A stretch of 64,000 bases of DNA from contig JBCFYV010011135.1 of the NCBI GenBank assembly GCA_039000515.1, forward strand, positions 21,664,927 through 21,728,926, written 5' to 3'. The DNA comes from Timema cristinae (taxonomy: Eukaryota; Arthropoda; Insecta; Phasmatodea; Timematidae). A model generated the notes under the pieces. It ran no database searches. It saw nothing but the letters and a program-made list of their open reading frames with translations, and had not been told where the DNA came from. The first letter of the stretch is position 1, and the number at the start of each line of letters is the position of its first letter. Below, piece after piece: positions 1 to 12,300 of this stretch. The position numbers and the translations under genes were made by a program.

Positions 1-659
1 TCCCCACCAACAGGAGTGAAATTAGGATATAATTTTTTAAAAAAAAAAAAAAAATTTTTTACAAATTTTTAAAAATTTGGTTTGTAATTTTTTAAAATTG
101 CCCCGTTTATTTTTAGAACAGAGAAATGTGCACCACTTTAAAAATTTATCTATTTTAAAAATTTGTTTTTATAAGTTGGAGAAATTAAACCCGGGAAGGT
201 GTAGATGGGCCCTTTTTGGGTAGGAGATTAAAAAAAAAAATTTTATTATGGGCAAAAATTTCCCTATTTTTATATAAAAATTTCTAGGTAAAAAAAAATT
301 TAGTATTACCTTTTAAATTTTTTTCTTCCCCAATTTTTTACATTTGACAGAGGGGAAGCATTATTTTTGTTTTAAATCTATAAAGGGTTTTTTGTCCTGG
401 AAATTTAAAATGACCAAGTTTTTCAAATTTTAAAAAATTTTTTTAATTCTCATGTCTCTATGCTCAAAAATGGATTTTTAATGTTGTTGATATCACTTTT
501 TTGAAGAAATTTAAACTAGGTTTGTACTGGAGCAATATTTTTTTTAAAAAAAAAAAAAGGTTTTTTTGCTTTTAAAAGGGAACAAAAACATTGCCCTTTA
601 AAAGTCACGTTTTTACATTCCCCCCTTTAAGATGCCTGAGCTGAGCTTTTAATTACTTT

Positions 660-980
660 TCCAGGTTAGGTACATCCGGGGAGGGGACCGGGTGGGTCCG
701 GGTTAAATCCTGGGCCCCGGGAAAACAGTTTTTATCTGATTCCCAAACCCTTCCTTCACCTTGACAAGACTTTTTAAAATCACAACTTGTGAGTGGGGGG
801 AATGGCCGGGCCCCCAAACCGGGGTTTTCGGATCCCACGTTAAACTGTGGGGTCCTCCTTTTCTTTCTCACAATCATCCTCCCATTACACATCATATAAT
901 TCCTTACAGCCCGAAAGGGGTTTGTAAAAACTTTTGCAATAATAAAAATTAAATAATAATAATAATAATAATAAAAATTT
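660..980 (+). mobile_element. SINE-A copy (noisy)
   Basis: Despite the smearing, the A-type body is recognisable in order: B-box-like GGGTTAAATCC, the stretch CCCAAACCCTTCCTTCACC, a CCCACGTTAAACTGT motif, the CATTACACAT motif and an AT-rich (AAT)n tail. The 5' tRNA-like head is too degraded to fix the start. Confidence 0.7.
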
Positions 981-3060
981 TAATTTAAAAAATAATAAAA
1001 ATAAAAATTCCGGGGAAGGGAATTTAAATTTTAAGCATCTAATTTGAAAATTTAAAAAGGAAGGAGATGTTTTGATCAAGAAGGGGCGGGGAAACCTTTA
1101 CAAAAAAAAATTTTAAAAAAAAGTTAAATATAGGGAGGGAATATTGACCCTAAAAACAAGAAGTGACGACACTGTCCCTAATAGTGATACGTTTTTTCCT
1201 GGGGAAATGAAAATTTCGTGTTTTGGGTCATTGCAGAGAACACTATCCCGCCATGCGGGAAATTTGTTTGTGAGAAAGTATATGTTGGCAGGGGTAAAAA
1301 TAGGTCAAAGAGGAAAGTTGGGGGGGGGGGTTGGGGGGGCCGCCTAGGCGGGTTTAGGGGGGGGGACAATAGTACCCCGGGGCACTTCCAAAATCCCCGG
1401 AATTGTCCGGCAAAAAGGGGAAACGTTTCCCGTCTTATTCCTTTAAACCAAATTTTCCCAACAGATATCCCAACATGAACCCGATACACAAAAAAACAAA
1501 ATTCTCACCCCATTTTCCCCACTGCGTTTTAAAGAAATACCCCCCGGTCGATAACCGTATAAACCCAAGTCGTTGAGTGCAGGGGGTTTAAAACTTACAC
1601 AGAAGGAATTGTTTTCACCCCCCGGCAGGACAATAAGGGGAAATTCCTTGTAAAAAAGGGTTTTTTATAAACTTGCAACGCACATATATTAAAAAAACAA
1701 TTTTTATAAATTGGGTGGAAAAAAAGGCCCCAGGGCCCTTTAAAATTTAAGGGAAAATATTACCTGGGAACCTAAATTTTTTTAATAGAAAAACTTATTA
1801 ATATTTTCTATTTTTTGGGGTTTTAAAACACACGTAGTCAATTTTCTAGTCTCTTTTAAAATTATTTTTTTAAATGTGGGTGTATTCTATTAAAAAAAAT
1901 TTTAGTAAAATTTTTTCAGGGTTAATTTAAAAGGGGAAGTAGAAAGTTTCTAAAAATTATTTTATTGAAAAAAACTTTTTTAAATTTTATATATAATTTT
2001 TGCTGGGAAAACACTTTTTAAAAATATTTCCTAATATTTTTCTTAGAAAACCAATAGCTAATAGCTTATTTCGCTGGCTGAAAGTTTTAAGATGGTAGCT
2101 TTCCTTTTTCAACAAAAAATGGCTTAAAATAATTATAAATTATTTAAAGTGATTAAAAAATTAATTAAAAGCATTTAGTTATTTTTTTAAAAAAAGGACG
2201 CAGATCAAGAAAAAAAATAGCCAAAAAAATTTAAAAAAAAACCAACCAAAAATGACATAAAATTTTAAAAATTTTTTAAACCCAGGATCCCGAATATAAT
2301 TTGTTGTACTTATGGCATTGTATGTGGTGTATCAAATAAACAGAAAACCCTTTTTATCAAAAAAAGGTTTTTGGCAATTATTTATATTTCCCCGCCAACT
2401 TTAAAAAGTAGCACCGCTTTTGGGTTAAAAAAAAACCAAACCCAAAAATTGATATGAACAACTGAAATATAATTTTTAAAATTTAAAACTATACAAAAGG
2501 GTCAAAAAGGTAACCCATTTGACCTTTACATATGTGAAATTTCAACTTGTTTTAATAAAAAATTTTAAAGTTAATTTTATTTTTTAATTTTTTTTTTCCC
2601 CTTTTAAACCCAAATTTATTTAATATCATTTTTGTAGTTTCAAACTGCCTATTTAATTTCGTGGGGTAAAAAAATTAGCTTGTTATTATAACTCTTAAAA
2701 AATCTCATAATTTTTTTTTTTCCCACATTGTCCTCCTCTTTAAATCCCAGGTACAATTAATCTAAATTGAACCTTTAAAATCCCTAACACATTAAAAACT
2801 ATCAGTTAAAAAGGAAAAAGCTTGAAGGGGATTAAAACGGGGTGTTAAAAAAATTTAACTACTAAAATAAAAAAAATTTTTTTTAAATGTTGATTTATAT
2901 TAATTTGGCAAGGGTTGAAAGGGAAAAATTTTAAAAAAAATGGTATATAAAAAATTTTTTTTAAATTTGAAGAAAAATAAATGTTGGTTTGTATGTAACA
3001 AACTAAATAAAAACATATTAAACAAATTTATTTTAGAGTGTTTCAATTTTATTAGGGAAA
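980..3060. other. AT-rich noisy spacer, no gene seen
   Basis: Homopolymer-smeared AT-rich sequence with a G-rich patch near 1,320-1,400. No coding similarity, tRNA or repeat family was recognised. Confidence 0.5.
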
Positions 3061-3360
3061 GGTGACCTGGGGGTCTGGGGGAAAGGTGTCGGGTTTTTCT
3101 GTGCTGGGGCCCGGGTTTCAATCCTCGACCCCGGGCACATTTTTTATTGATTCCCAAAAACCCCCCTTCCCCTTCACCTCTGACAATTCATTTTGTGAAT
3201 GGGGGGAAAGCCAGCCCACTGGGGTTTTCGGATTCCACTTTAAAAACGTAGGCCCCTTCATTTCATTTTACAATCACCCTACCAACACTTAGCGCAAGTG
3301 CGTATAACCCAAACGGGTATTAAGACGTGGTGCTAATAAAAAAATTAAAAATAATAATAA
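3061..3360 (+). mobile_element. SINE-A copy (noisy, near full length)
   Basis: Starts with the A-type head GGTGACCTGGGGGTCTGGGG, has a B-box-like GGGTTTCAATCC, the CACCTCTGACAA segment, and the shared tail ending CGTATAACCC-AAACGGGT and GGTGCTAATAA followed by an ATA-rich tail. Full length compared with clean A copies (about 290 bp). Confidence 0.85.
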
Positions 3361-4239
3361 TTTTTACTGTGTTTTTAAAAGTAAAATTTTGGGGTTTAAT
3401 GTTTCCAAATAAAGGGGTGCCCCCGTATACCCTTTAAAAAAATTTCCCAAACCCCCTTTTTTTTTTTTTTTTCTATTGTTTTAAAAACAATTACAATATA
3501 CACTTTTTTTTTTAAATTTGTCCTGCTTTAAAAATTGTACGCAAAAAAGGGCGATAAAAAACTGAAATAAAATACATTATTTATAGTATAATATGCCTTG
3601 GGGGTTGAAAGTTTTAATTCCCCTTTTCTCTTTCCGAAAAGTATTGCCCCCGGGTTTTTTTTTCCTAAAAGGTTTCCCCCCTTTTATAGAAAACATCTCT
3701 CTCTATAGAGAGTTATAAATATATATTACTTTTCTTTTAAAGTTTGTTTGTTGTCTATAAAACAAAAAATTGTTATAAACCCCCAAATCAAAAATTTACA
3801 AAACCCCCAATACTTTCTTTCTGAAAAAAAAAAAGTTTTGTAAAAATAATCACTTAAAAAAAATTAGTAGAAAAATTTAATCTTCACTCTAATTTTCAGG
3901 CATATATATTCAAGTTTTTTTTTAAATCAAAACCTTGTAAAATAACTTAATGACAATATTTTACTTTGATTGATTTAAGTGTTTTACAAAGTTTCCCAAA
4001 AAATTTTTAAAGAAAACATGTGATATAAAAAATAAATAAAAATTTTTTCTTAAAAACCAAACATTTGTATGTGTGTTTTGTAGGGTATGTATTGAAAAGA
4101 GACCTATGTAATGTTTTTGTATGTAGTTTTATGTGGGTATGTATGTATATGTGGTTTTAAGAATTTTAAAAGAAAGATATGTGTATTATGTATATTTATG
4201 TATTTTAAATTGTATGTATGTATGTATATGTGTTTTGTT
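3361..4239. other. AT-rich spacer ending in a TATG-rich repeat
   Basis: Noisy AT-rich DNA. From about 3,740 it matches 22,400 onward. The last 180 bases (4,060-4,240) are rich in TATG/TGTA repeats that border the LINE to the right. Confidence 0.55.
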
Positions 4240-4299
4240 TTTAACAGGGGGGAAACCCTTTTTAGGGGAGCCTTCAGTCCATCGAAAAAATGTGGGACT

Positions 4300-5350
4300 C
4301 CCACGGGAAAAGGGTGACTCTAGGTTACGGCAATAATATTCCATATTCCCGGAGGTCCCTAACTAAAAAATGTAGAACCCTACCCACAAAAAACCCCCGG
4401 GGGTTTACAGCTCGTACCCCCCTAGAGAATTTTTCTCCAAAAAACCTAAAACGGGGAAGGGCCCCGTCAGGCATTACTTCAGGAGGTGGTTGGGCCCTAA
4501 CTGCCTACTCCTTTGTTCCCAAATTACCTAGGTGGTTTTACTCCTCTCTTTTTTCCTTTCCCCCTTTAGGTTCTTCACAAGCCGAAGCCATGTCCGCAAC
4601 AGCCTTCCATTTTTCCCCTCTTTTGAGCAGCTCAAACAACGTTTGCTTTCTGGATTTTGGATCTCGTCGGGGATTTCGCCTATCAAAATCCTCCTCCCCC
4701 CAGCAGCGAAGGGGGACACCCGAAAAAAAAACGTTCTCCGAAAGTCTTTTAACAACTCTGTGCAGTTTGGGAAACAGGTTTGGTGAATCATCTACCCCAA
4801 TCTCCCAGATATGACCTAAACCACCCGGGGCCGGGTCAGGAGCGGGTGAGGAAAAAAAAGTCCGTCCCCACCGTGTTTTTCTTTATTCCAGATGACACTA
4901 CTGGAATAAGAGGGGGGTTTCCATCTCCCCATTCGTAAATTGAGTCCCAGCTTTTTTTGCCCATTTCCAGGGTTTTTCTTCTTTTCGTCCCTCACGATTT
5001 TTTTGTTTTCGTAAAATTCTGGGGAGGACCCGGGTTGGCGGAAAATTTCCTTTTTTTCGCTCTCTGCCAAGAGGTCGAAAGGCGTCATATTTTGCCACCC
5101 CAAGCAGCATCGCCAGATCTGTGCGGTAGGCCATGCAACACCAGGGGGCCATTTCCTAGGGTCCCTTTGTTAAACATGTGGACATGCCCCGCCATTTTCA
5201 TTGCCGGTGCCCAAGACGGTTTGCTGATTTACAGCATAAGGAGTTTGTGCCGTAAAAAGGGCAACGTTCCCGGCTGGGCTTTTTGGGGCTCCCCTTTTGG
5301 GCATGAGGGTTGAAAGCGCATTTCCCAAACCTTTTTGTTTTTTCCCTTAC
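4300..5350 (-). pseudogene. C-terminal region of the LINE ORF2
   Basis: Downstream of the reverse transcriptase, the minus strand at 4,898-5,152 reads CCMAYRTDLAMLLGVAKYDAF and then a charged LLAESEKK-type segment in a neighbouring frame. This resembles the region after the palm/thumb of R1-like ORF2 proteins, where an AYRT...A..LLG..P..LL.EER pattern is common. A Cys/His zinc finger expected near the end cannot be read reliably through the frameshifts. No RNase H domain was recognised. Confidence 0.55.
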
Positions 5351-5399
5351 GTTCCAAAAAGATGGTCTTTTAAAGCGAAACTTGGCATCTATTTGAAAC

Positions 5400-6800
5400 C
5401 CCCAAGGTCCCAGTGAAGGTTAATAAAATGGCATTGCCCCTTCCAAACTTTCCCCGGGTAAATTTGGTTTTTTGATTTTCCTTCCTGTAAATTTTCTGCT
5501 CCGTTTTGGGTAAACTGCTAGTTGAAAGGAAAACCAGGAAGGGCCCAACTGACGGATGTTGGCGAAAAGCCCCTGTTCGATTTTACGTAACCTTATCGAG
5601 GCCCCATTTCCAACAGCAACTATAGCAAATGTCATCGGCAAACCCCAAACTATCGAGCCCCCGGGCCGGGCAAGGGTGCTTCAGCCCCAGCATCATACAT
5701 GTTTTTCCCCACAGCGGAAGGACCAAAAAACTGCCCCCCCTGGGGCCCAATCCTCCAGTTACCCGGTACTTTCGTTGGAACCGTCTCGGTCGTAGGTCGG
5801 GACTCAAATCGAGAATAACTAGCTATCATCCTCCGAAGATAGGGTACCTCCATTTTCCCAAAGCGTTTCCCCAAAATGAGGCAGCTCCATTTAGCAGATT
5901 TTGAACGAAATTTTTCACATCGAGGGTCACGATGGCGCAAATATCTTATTGCCCTTTCGACCAGCTTCTCCCTGTTTATTGCTTTCCTGGAATTTTTAAA
6001 ACCCTTTACTATCGATCAATCTTACACCTGAATTTAGGGAAATTTTCCTAGTTGGTTTCCAGAGGGGCCCCCTGGGGCCCCCTCACTAAAATACCTCAAA
6101 TTCTGTCACAATGATCCTCTCAAGAAATTTTCCAGATGGTCCAGGGGGCCAGTTTTGGACGTTATAAAGAGGGTTTCGTCTGGGGGGGTTTGGGCCCCTT
6201 TCGGAAGGGAAAAAAGGGTTTGTTGATTTTTCCAGCAGCGGGGAAAAATCCCCCCTCTCGACAGCCTTTTAAAACCCCGGGATAAAAAGGGGGGGTTTCC
6301 GTCTTGATTGCGGTTTCAGTGCTACATTCCAAAATTCCGCCCGGGGCCCCGGGACCCTTTGTTGTCTCCTATTTGCAAGCTGCTTTCAGAAATTTTCTTC
6401 ACAAGTGTTTTGGGGGCTCTTTTCAAGGTATCTAAATCGGTTTAAATGAGCATTTACATCCGATTGTCTGGGAAGAGAGTTTTCCCACTTTTTACCCAAG
6501 AACTCCGGACAAGAGGTGAAGCCAAATTTCCTGTTTTCTTCCTACCCCATAACCCCTTTTGGGGGGTCTGCCCCAGGGATCCTGCCCAACCTCCTTACAC
6601 CCCTTTTCCAGACCGGGCGTTTCGGGCCCTTGAGGGTTTTTTCCCCAATTTTTCCCCTGGTTCGGCTATTGGCTTTTTAAAAGCAGAAAAGGGTCGAACG
6701 ACCCCTTGCCCCTGTGCGTTTTCCCTAGTCGGAAAATCTTCTAGGGATTCATCTATCCCTCGTTTTCCCCCAAAGAAGGGGTTGGTTTTGTTGGGTGATT
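5400..6800 (-). pseudogene. Reverse transcriptase domain of the LINE ORF2
   Basis: Minus-strand frames carry the palm motifs of a LINE reverse transcriptase. VPYLRRMIASY lies near 5,840. A smeared PQG-x-GP motif followed by a MYDAG-like segment lies near 5,700-5,770. The catalytic FADD box is near 5,625-5,640 (FADDICYS in one frame, continuing as AIVAVGNG and IRLRKIEQ in the next). The FADD aspartates would bind catalytic metals. The MYD segment after the PQG-x-GP motif is typical of R1/LOA-like elements. The N-terminal fingers lie at roughly 6,050-6,800 and are badly frameshifted. The domain makes cDNA at the nicked target. Certain as an RT, less certain as to clade. Confidence 0.8.
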
Positions 6801-6999
6801 ACGGGAAAAACGACTCGCATAGCACCCGTCACAAGCGTCGGTGACAAGCGTCAAAATTTTGGGCGACAATACCTGATAAGCTTTATCACTCGGCTCAATT
6901 CACGCCCTCCATCCAAGCAAATGAAGGTTCCTCGATCAAAGGAGCACCCGTTCAAGCCCTCTTGCCCTCCCCCCTCCCCGGGAATTTACTGGTCTCTGG

Positions 7000-7600
7000 G
7001 TGGTTACATCTCAAATATGATCGCCGGGTGGTCACTCTGGTCAGGGATCACGGGTTTTTCCCCATATAAACCATGCGGGGGGCCATTTTTAAAAGCTCAC
7101 AAAAATTCACGTCAATGAGGGGCTTTTGCCGTTCCTCTCGAAAATAGAAATTGAAAACCGATATTGTATCCCAAAATCCCTCAGAGAAAAGTCCCACCCA
7201 AAAGGGATTAAACCGCGTCGGTCGGTCAATATATGCCCCGGGCTGTAGCCCGGGTTTTTAAAATCCCCAGCTAAAATAAGGGGGTTTCTCCTCTTTGTTC
7301 TGGCGATTTCATCCAGAAAGTGCTGGAATCCTTCCGGGGAATTTCCCTTTTGGACGTAGACGCTGAAAAACGTAGATGTCTCTCCCCTTTTGGGTCCAGA
7401 CGAACCCCTTTTTTTTTTTTTACTTTGTCTTTCCTCGATAAACCCAAACCCCCTGGGGGAAATCCAGATAGCCCTTTGCATTTACGGCCCGGGTACCCCA
7501 GGAGGGCAAAATTGCCCAAATTTCCGGTAGGTTCACAGGGGGTCGCCAAGTCAATGTAAAATTCATTTGCAATGCCATAAGAGGCCCTTTGTCCCTGCTT
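7000..7600 (-). pseudogene. Apurinic-type endonuclease domain of the LINE ORF2
   Basis: A minus-strand frame at 7,107-7,481 contains NPLILAGDFKNPGYSPG followed by TDRRG, matching the GDFN...S...TDxRG core of APE-type endonucleases in non-LTR retrotransposons. GDF contributes to the metal-binding active site. In the family this domain nicks the target DNA to prime reverse transcription, and in the R1 clade it sets target preference. The catalytic Asn after GDF reads as Lys here, which may be a noise error. The upstream part of the domain (7,500-7,600) is in another frame. It lies between the gag-like region and the reverse transcriptase, as expected. Confidence 0.75.
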
Positions 7601-7639
7601 CAAAATGATTCAGTTTTAACTTAAAAAACCCATCGTTTT

Positions 7640-8950
7640 TCTCTTGTTCAAAACCCGGCATTTGTTTCCCCTGAAGCAGGGCCCCGCACGCTTCCTGTTC
7701 GATAAACCCTTTCCCAAAAATTTCTCTTTTCCCACGGGGAGGAATTTCATCTCGGCCTTACACAGTCCTTGGAAATTTGTGGGGTTTCTCCGAAAATTTG
7801 GGTTTGAAATGTTTTGGGCCCCGATCCGGGCCTTTGCACATTCTAGCCAAGTGCCCAAAAACTCTGGGGCTTCTAAAGCTTTTCGGGGGAGAGACTCTCT
7901 TTTACTCTGCAAACCAAACACCCTTTATCTTCATTTTTGGTCCTTTTGAAAGGGAAAATTTTCCCGCAGGGTTAGCTTAAGGACAAAACCGCTATTTTCG
8001 TTCCTCCTTTCGCCTGTCAAAGGGGGAATTTTATAGCATGGGGTTTGGGAAACGTTAGTCCCCTTTTACTTGGGGGGGATAGCATCACATATTCGTCTTT
8101 TGGTCGTAAATTTCGTCGGGGGTCCTTTATTCAAGGGGATTTCAGGGTCTGTCCTGCTAGTGACCTCAGTGATTTTCACCAGTTGCTCCGGGATGGGCCT
8201 GACAAATCCCCCAGTTTCTTTTTTTAGCTTTGCGGTTAAAGCCCACAGGAACCCCCCCGCAGCATCTCCCGCATATTGCTTACTTTTTTTTTCCCCTTGG
8301 GGGCCCGGGGAGTTTAGGGTCACCCCCTTCAGGGACTTCACGAGGGTCAGCATAGGAGTTTCCCTCCTTAGTTTTTGGACAATCAACCCCCTTTGGGGCC
8401 CGAAACCCATTTTCTTTTGTTTACTCTTTCTTTTCGCTTTTTCACTTTTTAACAGGTGCCTTTTTTTTCTCTACACCCCGGGGGTTTTTTATCCCATTTT
8501 CCTGAGCCTATGGCCCAAACTCTGCCGCCGTCGTCTTTCCCCGCCCTTTATTTTTTCGGGGAGGGACCCCCCCGGCGCCCGCACAAAAAACACGTGTCGT
8601 GGGGTTTCCCCGGGGGCTTCTCCTTATTCCTGGGGGGGAAACTGAATTTTGCCCCCTTCTGATCTGGGGTTCAAGGGTTCCCTGCGTTCGTTTCCCCAAA
8701 AGGGAAATGCTAAACGACTTTGATCCTTTCGGATAGGGCTCAGCCATTTTGGGTAAAACTTTCGCTTAAAACATCACTTATAAATTTATTTTTGCCACTA
8801 AAAAGTGCTCATAACCCTCCTTTTTTTTGCACGAATCTCCTTATCGATTTTTAGCCCTAAAGCTTGAGGGCCCCGATTTGGGGCTTTCCATTTCCCTTTC
8901 CTAGGGGGAAGAGACCCTTTTAGTCCTCGTTCGTCTTTTGCTTGGGGACT
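7640..8950 (-). pseudogene. Gag-like ORF1 region of the LINE, with CCHC zinc knuckle
   Basis: The minus strand around 7,830-7,870 reads GHLARMCKGPDR in one frame, the second half of a CCHC zinc knuckle as in the nucleic-acid-binding ORF1 proteins of R1, I and Jockey-type LINEs. Upstream, 8,066-8,410 encodes a Lys/Arg/Thr-rich stretch including KFTTKRRICDAI, compatible with the middle of such a gag-like protein. ORF1 proteins coat the element RNA and take part in targeting. Several frames must be switched to follow the product, so no single open frame survives. Noise and true decay cannot be separated here. Start and end are approximate. Confidence 0.6.
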
Positions 8951-9215
8951 TATCCACCTCCATTCTATAAGTTGATTTTTTAAAAAAATTCCTGCTAACA
9001 TTAAATCTTCACCAGCGTTTGTAACGCAAGGGGGGGGGCCCGAACAAATCGGGAAAAGGGTTTATACCCCAGCCAACAAGTTTCCCCCAGTTCCCTGAGT
9101 CCCCTTTTTGCTTTACCAGCCCCGGAATACAGGGAGGGATGGCGTCGCTCTTTGGCTTCATGAATTCCAATACCCAAAGGACCAATGCGTACTTCGTATA
9201 TGGGTTACTTTTTAA

Positions 9216-9335
9216 ATTATGTATGTATGTATGTATGTATGTATGTATGTATGTATGAAATGTATGAAATTATGTTTTTGTATGTTTTATGTATGTATTA
9301 TGTTTTTGAGGGTATGTTTTGTATGTATGTATGTA
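9216..9335. repeat. TATG microsatellite at the LINE 5' border
   Basis: Tandem TATG/GTAT units, partly interrupted. Together with the TATG-rich block at 4,060-4,240 it brackets the LINE. The duplicate locus has a short TATG run at about 23,123-23,138, consistent with insertion into this repeat. Confidence 0.75.
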
Positions 9336-12300
9336 TTTTTTAAAATTTAAGAAAATATTTTTAGTGATAGATATGAAACAAATAAAACAAACAAACTGGG
9401 GGTTTTAAAATTTGTAAATTTTTTTTCAAATTAAATTAATTTATAATAAATTTTAAATTTTTTTAAATTATTTTCTGCCCCTTTTAAAAAATAGACCCAA
9501 TAAATTTTAAATGAAAAATCGTACTTATGAATAATGAGCCCGGGTTTACGAGAATAGAGCCCGTACCCTTTTGTAATTGTTTTACTTTTGATTCCCTGTG
9601 AAAATTTTTTTGGACTTTACCAAACTGGGTAAAAAAACGCTAATATTTTAAAAGGTAGGAAATTAAAAACGAGCCATACCAATTCCGGGTTAAATGCCAT
9701 AATCAAATGTAAATTTTTAAATTTTAAAATAAAAAAATTTAAAAAACCTTTATACACCACTACTCAAATTTTTTCTTTGTTTTTTAAGTTTTACTAGCAT
9801 TAAAAGTTAAATGGGGAAAAACGTTTTTGTCTTTCATAACTTAAATTAAAAACAACGCGAGAATTGTTACTATTGTAAAAAAGACTTTTTCAAAAAAGTT
9901 ATCCTAAATATAGGATTAAAAAATATATCAAAATTCAAAAATCCCAATAAGTAGGGGTTAAAATTAAACTAAAAACCGCCCAAAATAACCCTCAATATTT
10001 TTAAAAGTGGAGCCATTTAAGTTTATTTTATAAGTTTCAAAAAAAAAAAAATTTCAAAGTTTAATTGCCCCAATTATTATTGTTTTAAAAAAGTTTAAAA
10101 ATTTCATTTATTTTTTTAAAAAGGTTAAACTATTTAAAAAGAATTGTTGATAGAGTGACACCCCAAAAAATTCAAATCGAAAAGTGGGGAAAAAAACCAC
10201 TAATATTTTACTTATTAAATATAACAATATATAACAATTTTAAAATTTAAATTTTTAAAAAAAACCACACTTACTTTATTTTTTTTTTATAAGAAATGAA
10301 TAGTTTACAAATTACCCTCACATACCAATAAAAATTTCAGGCAGTTTTTAAACCCCCCCGGAAATTAATTAGAAGGGCTTCTTTACATGCCGAGCCCCAA
10401 AAGGTTTCAGATGGATTGGTTTACCCCTTTGTTCCCAGCCGAAGATTTCACTTAAATCCGTATCATCTTTACCCACTTATGGGTTAGCCCTGCTTCGTAC
10501 TTTTTCTCATTTACGGAAAAAAAGGTTCTCTTCGAAAGGGAAGAAGCGAAAGGGGAACTTTTAAAACAATCGTTTGGGGTAAACACACTCGTCCAAAGTC
10601 ATAAGGGTATCCTTTTTTAAATAATACTCGTTTGACCCAAAGGGTTAACTTACTAGTCTTGAAACATCGGAATTTTTCTTTTGTACGATTAAAAGGGAAA
10701 CCATATCTAGTGCTTTTTTTATGTCAATAACAAAATAAGACCTTTGTAAAAAAAAAAGTCTAGAAATGTTATCATTTTGCCCCAAACCCATCCAAAAAAA
10801 ATGTAAACCAACCCTCCCCCGAGTCACAATTTAGTAACTTTTAGAAACAAACCTGACTCCCCCAAATTTCCCCGCGGGACTTTAAAATATGGGGGGGTAT
10901 AATGAGGTATTGTAAAGTAGCGGTCAAATTTCCCCCTGATAGACCCCCCCCAAGTAAAAAAGTTAACCAAAAACCACAAAACAAGAAAAATTTTTTTTTG
11001 AGCAAGGGAAAACCCACCGTTTAATAATTGTCGAACCAATCCCCAAAAATTCTGACTTTTTCCAAATTAGCGTTTCTCGTTTCAAAAAGAAGGTCGTGCC
11101 GGATTAGTTTCCCACTTTAAAAGAAAGGGATTGGTAGTGGAATAACAAAGCTACCAATTTATTTTGGGCAAAAGGTAGAACTACATTCATATATTCAGGG
11201 AAAGGGTTGAGCTTTGGGGCCCCCAAGATAGATAAAAAATTCAACTTCACCAGAAATTTTTGTTTCTGAATACATTCCTTGTGTGCTTTAGAAATGAATT
11301 TGCCATTAAACCCGGGTATTGTTCAAAACCTTACATCTTCCCCTTGCGCGCCTACATCTTTTTTGATGTTTCCTTTGATATAAACCCTTTTTTCCCAAAT
11401 TTAATTCGAAAAAAGTTTCCTATAACTTTTTGTTCATATGGTGTTATCCTTTTTTCAGACCAAAATAACTCTCTTTCGGTTTTTTTTTAAAATCGGAAAT
11501 CCAAAGATATCATAAAATTTATTTAAAAATATTTTTTTAAATTTTTAAAAGTTGTAAATAGTTTGTTGATATTTTCAAAATTTGGGAATTTTTTTCCCCA
11601 CTAAACGGGTTAAAAAAACCAGGCCCCGCTATAATTTATTCTGATAAATTAAAATATTTTGTTTTCCCCTTTGGTTTGCTAAAGAAAAGTGAGAAAATAA
11701 AACCAAAATAACATTTAAAATGTGAAACTCATCCCCCAGAAATTTTGGCATTCTTTTTTAAATGTGTATAATTTTTCGGGCTCAAATAATTTTTTAAATT
11801 TATAAAATGGTATTTTTGGGGTAGTTGGGGAAAAGTGCCCATTGAATTTTTTTAAAAAACCACCCTGAAATTTGCTTTTTGGTTTTAAAAGAAACCAAAA
11901 TACTACTTTTGGCGTGGCTATTAATTTTTTCAAACCAAAAACCAAATCGGGAATTATTTCATTTAAATGTCAAGTTATTTCTCCGTAAATTTTTTAAAGG
12001 TTTAAGGGGGGTTTTAATATTCCAGTTCTTGAATAACTCTCCCTGAAGGGTTTTATTTTTTATTTTTTTAAAATCATTTTTCCCAAAGGGGTTGCCCGTA
12101 TTTTTTAAAACCATCATGATTTTAAGCCCAATTTAATTTGAAAAATTACTTTTTCAAAGGACTTTTTTCCAAATTGTTTTAAAAAATTTTTAAATTATCA
12201 ATGAAACAAATACAAATGGGGGAAAAAAAAAATTTTACTAAATTCATTTTAAATTTTTTTTAAAATTACTTTTAAAAAACAAAAAAAGTTCATCAAAAAA

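Larger units (their letters stand above)
4240..9215 (-). mobile_element. R1-clade-like non-LTR retrotransposon inserted in a TATG microsatellite
   Basis: About 5 kb, read on the minus strand, clearly less AT-rich than its flanks. In order from its 5' end (high coordinates): a gag-like region with a CCHC zinc knuckle, an endonuclease with the GDF signature, a reverse transcriptase with a FADD box, and a C-terminal region with an AYRT/LLG motif typical of the R1 and related clades. All frames are broken, at least partly by sequence noise. Both ends abut TATG repeats (ACAT on the element's strand), and the duplicate locus has only a short TATG run near 23,123. R1-clade Waldo-type elements are known to insert in ACAY repeats, so a Waldo-like assignment fits. 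Clade placement is inference and was not tested by phylogeny. Confidence 0.8.

Noticed and set aside
4290..4814. 174-codon plus-strand frame
   Set aside because: It is antisense to the C-terminal part of the minus-strand LINE and shows no domain of its own.
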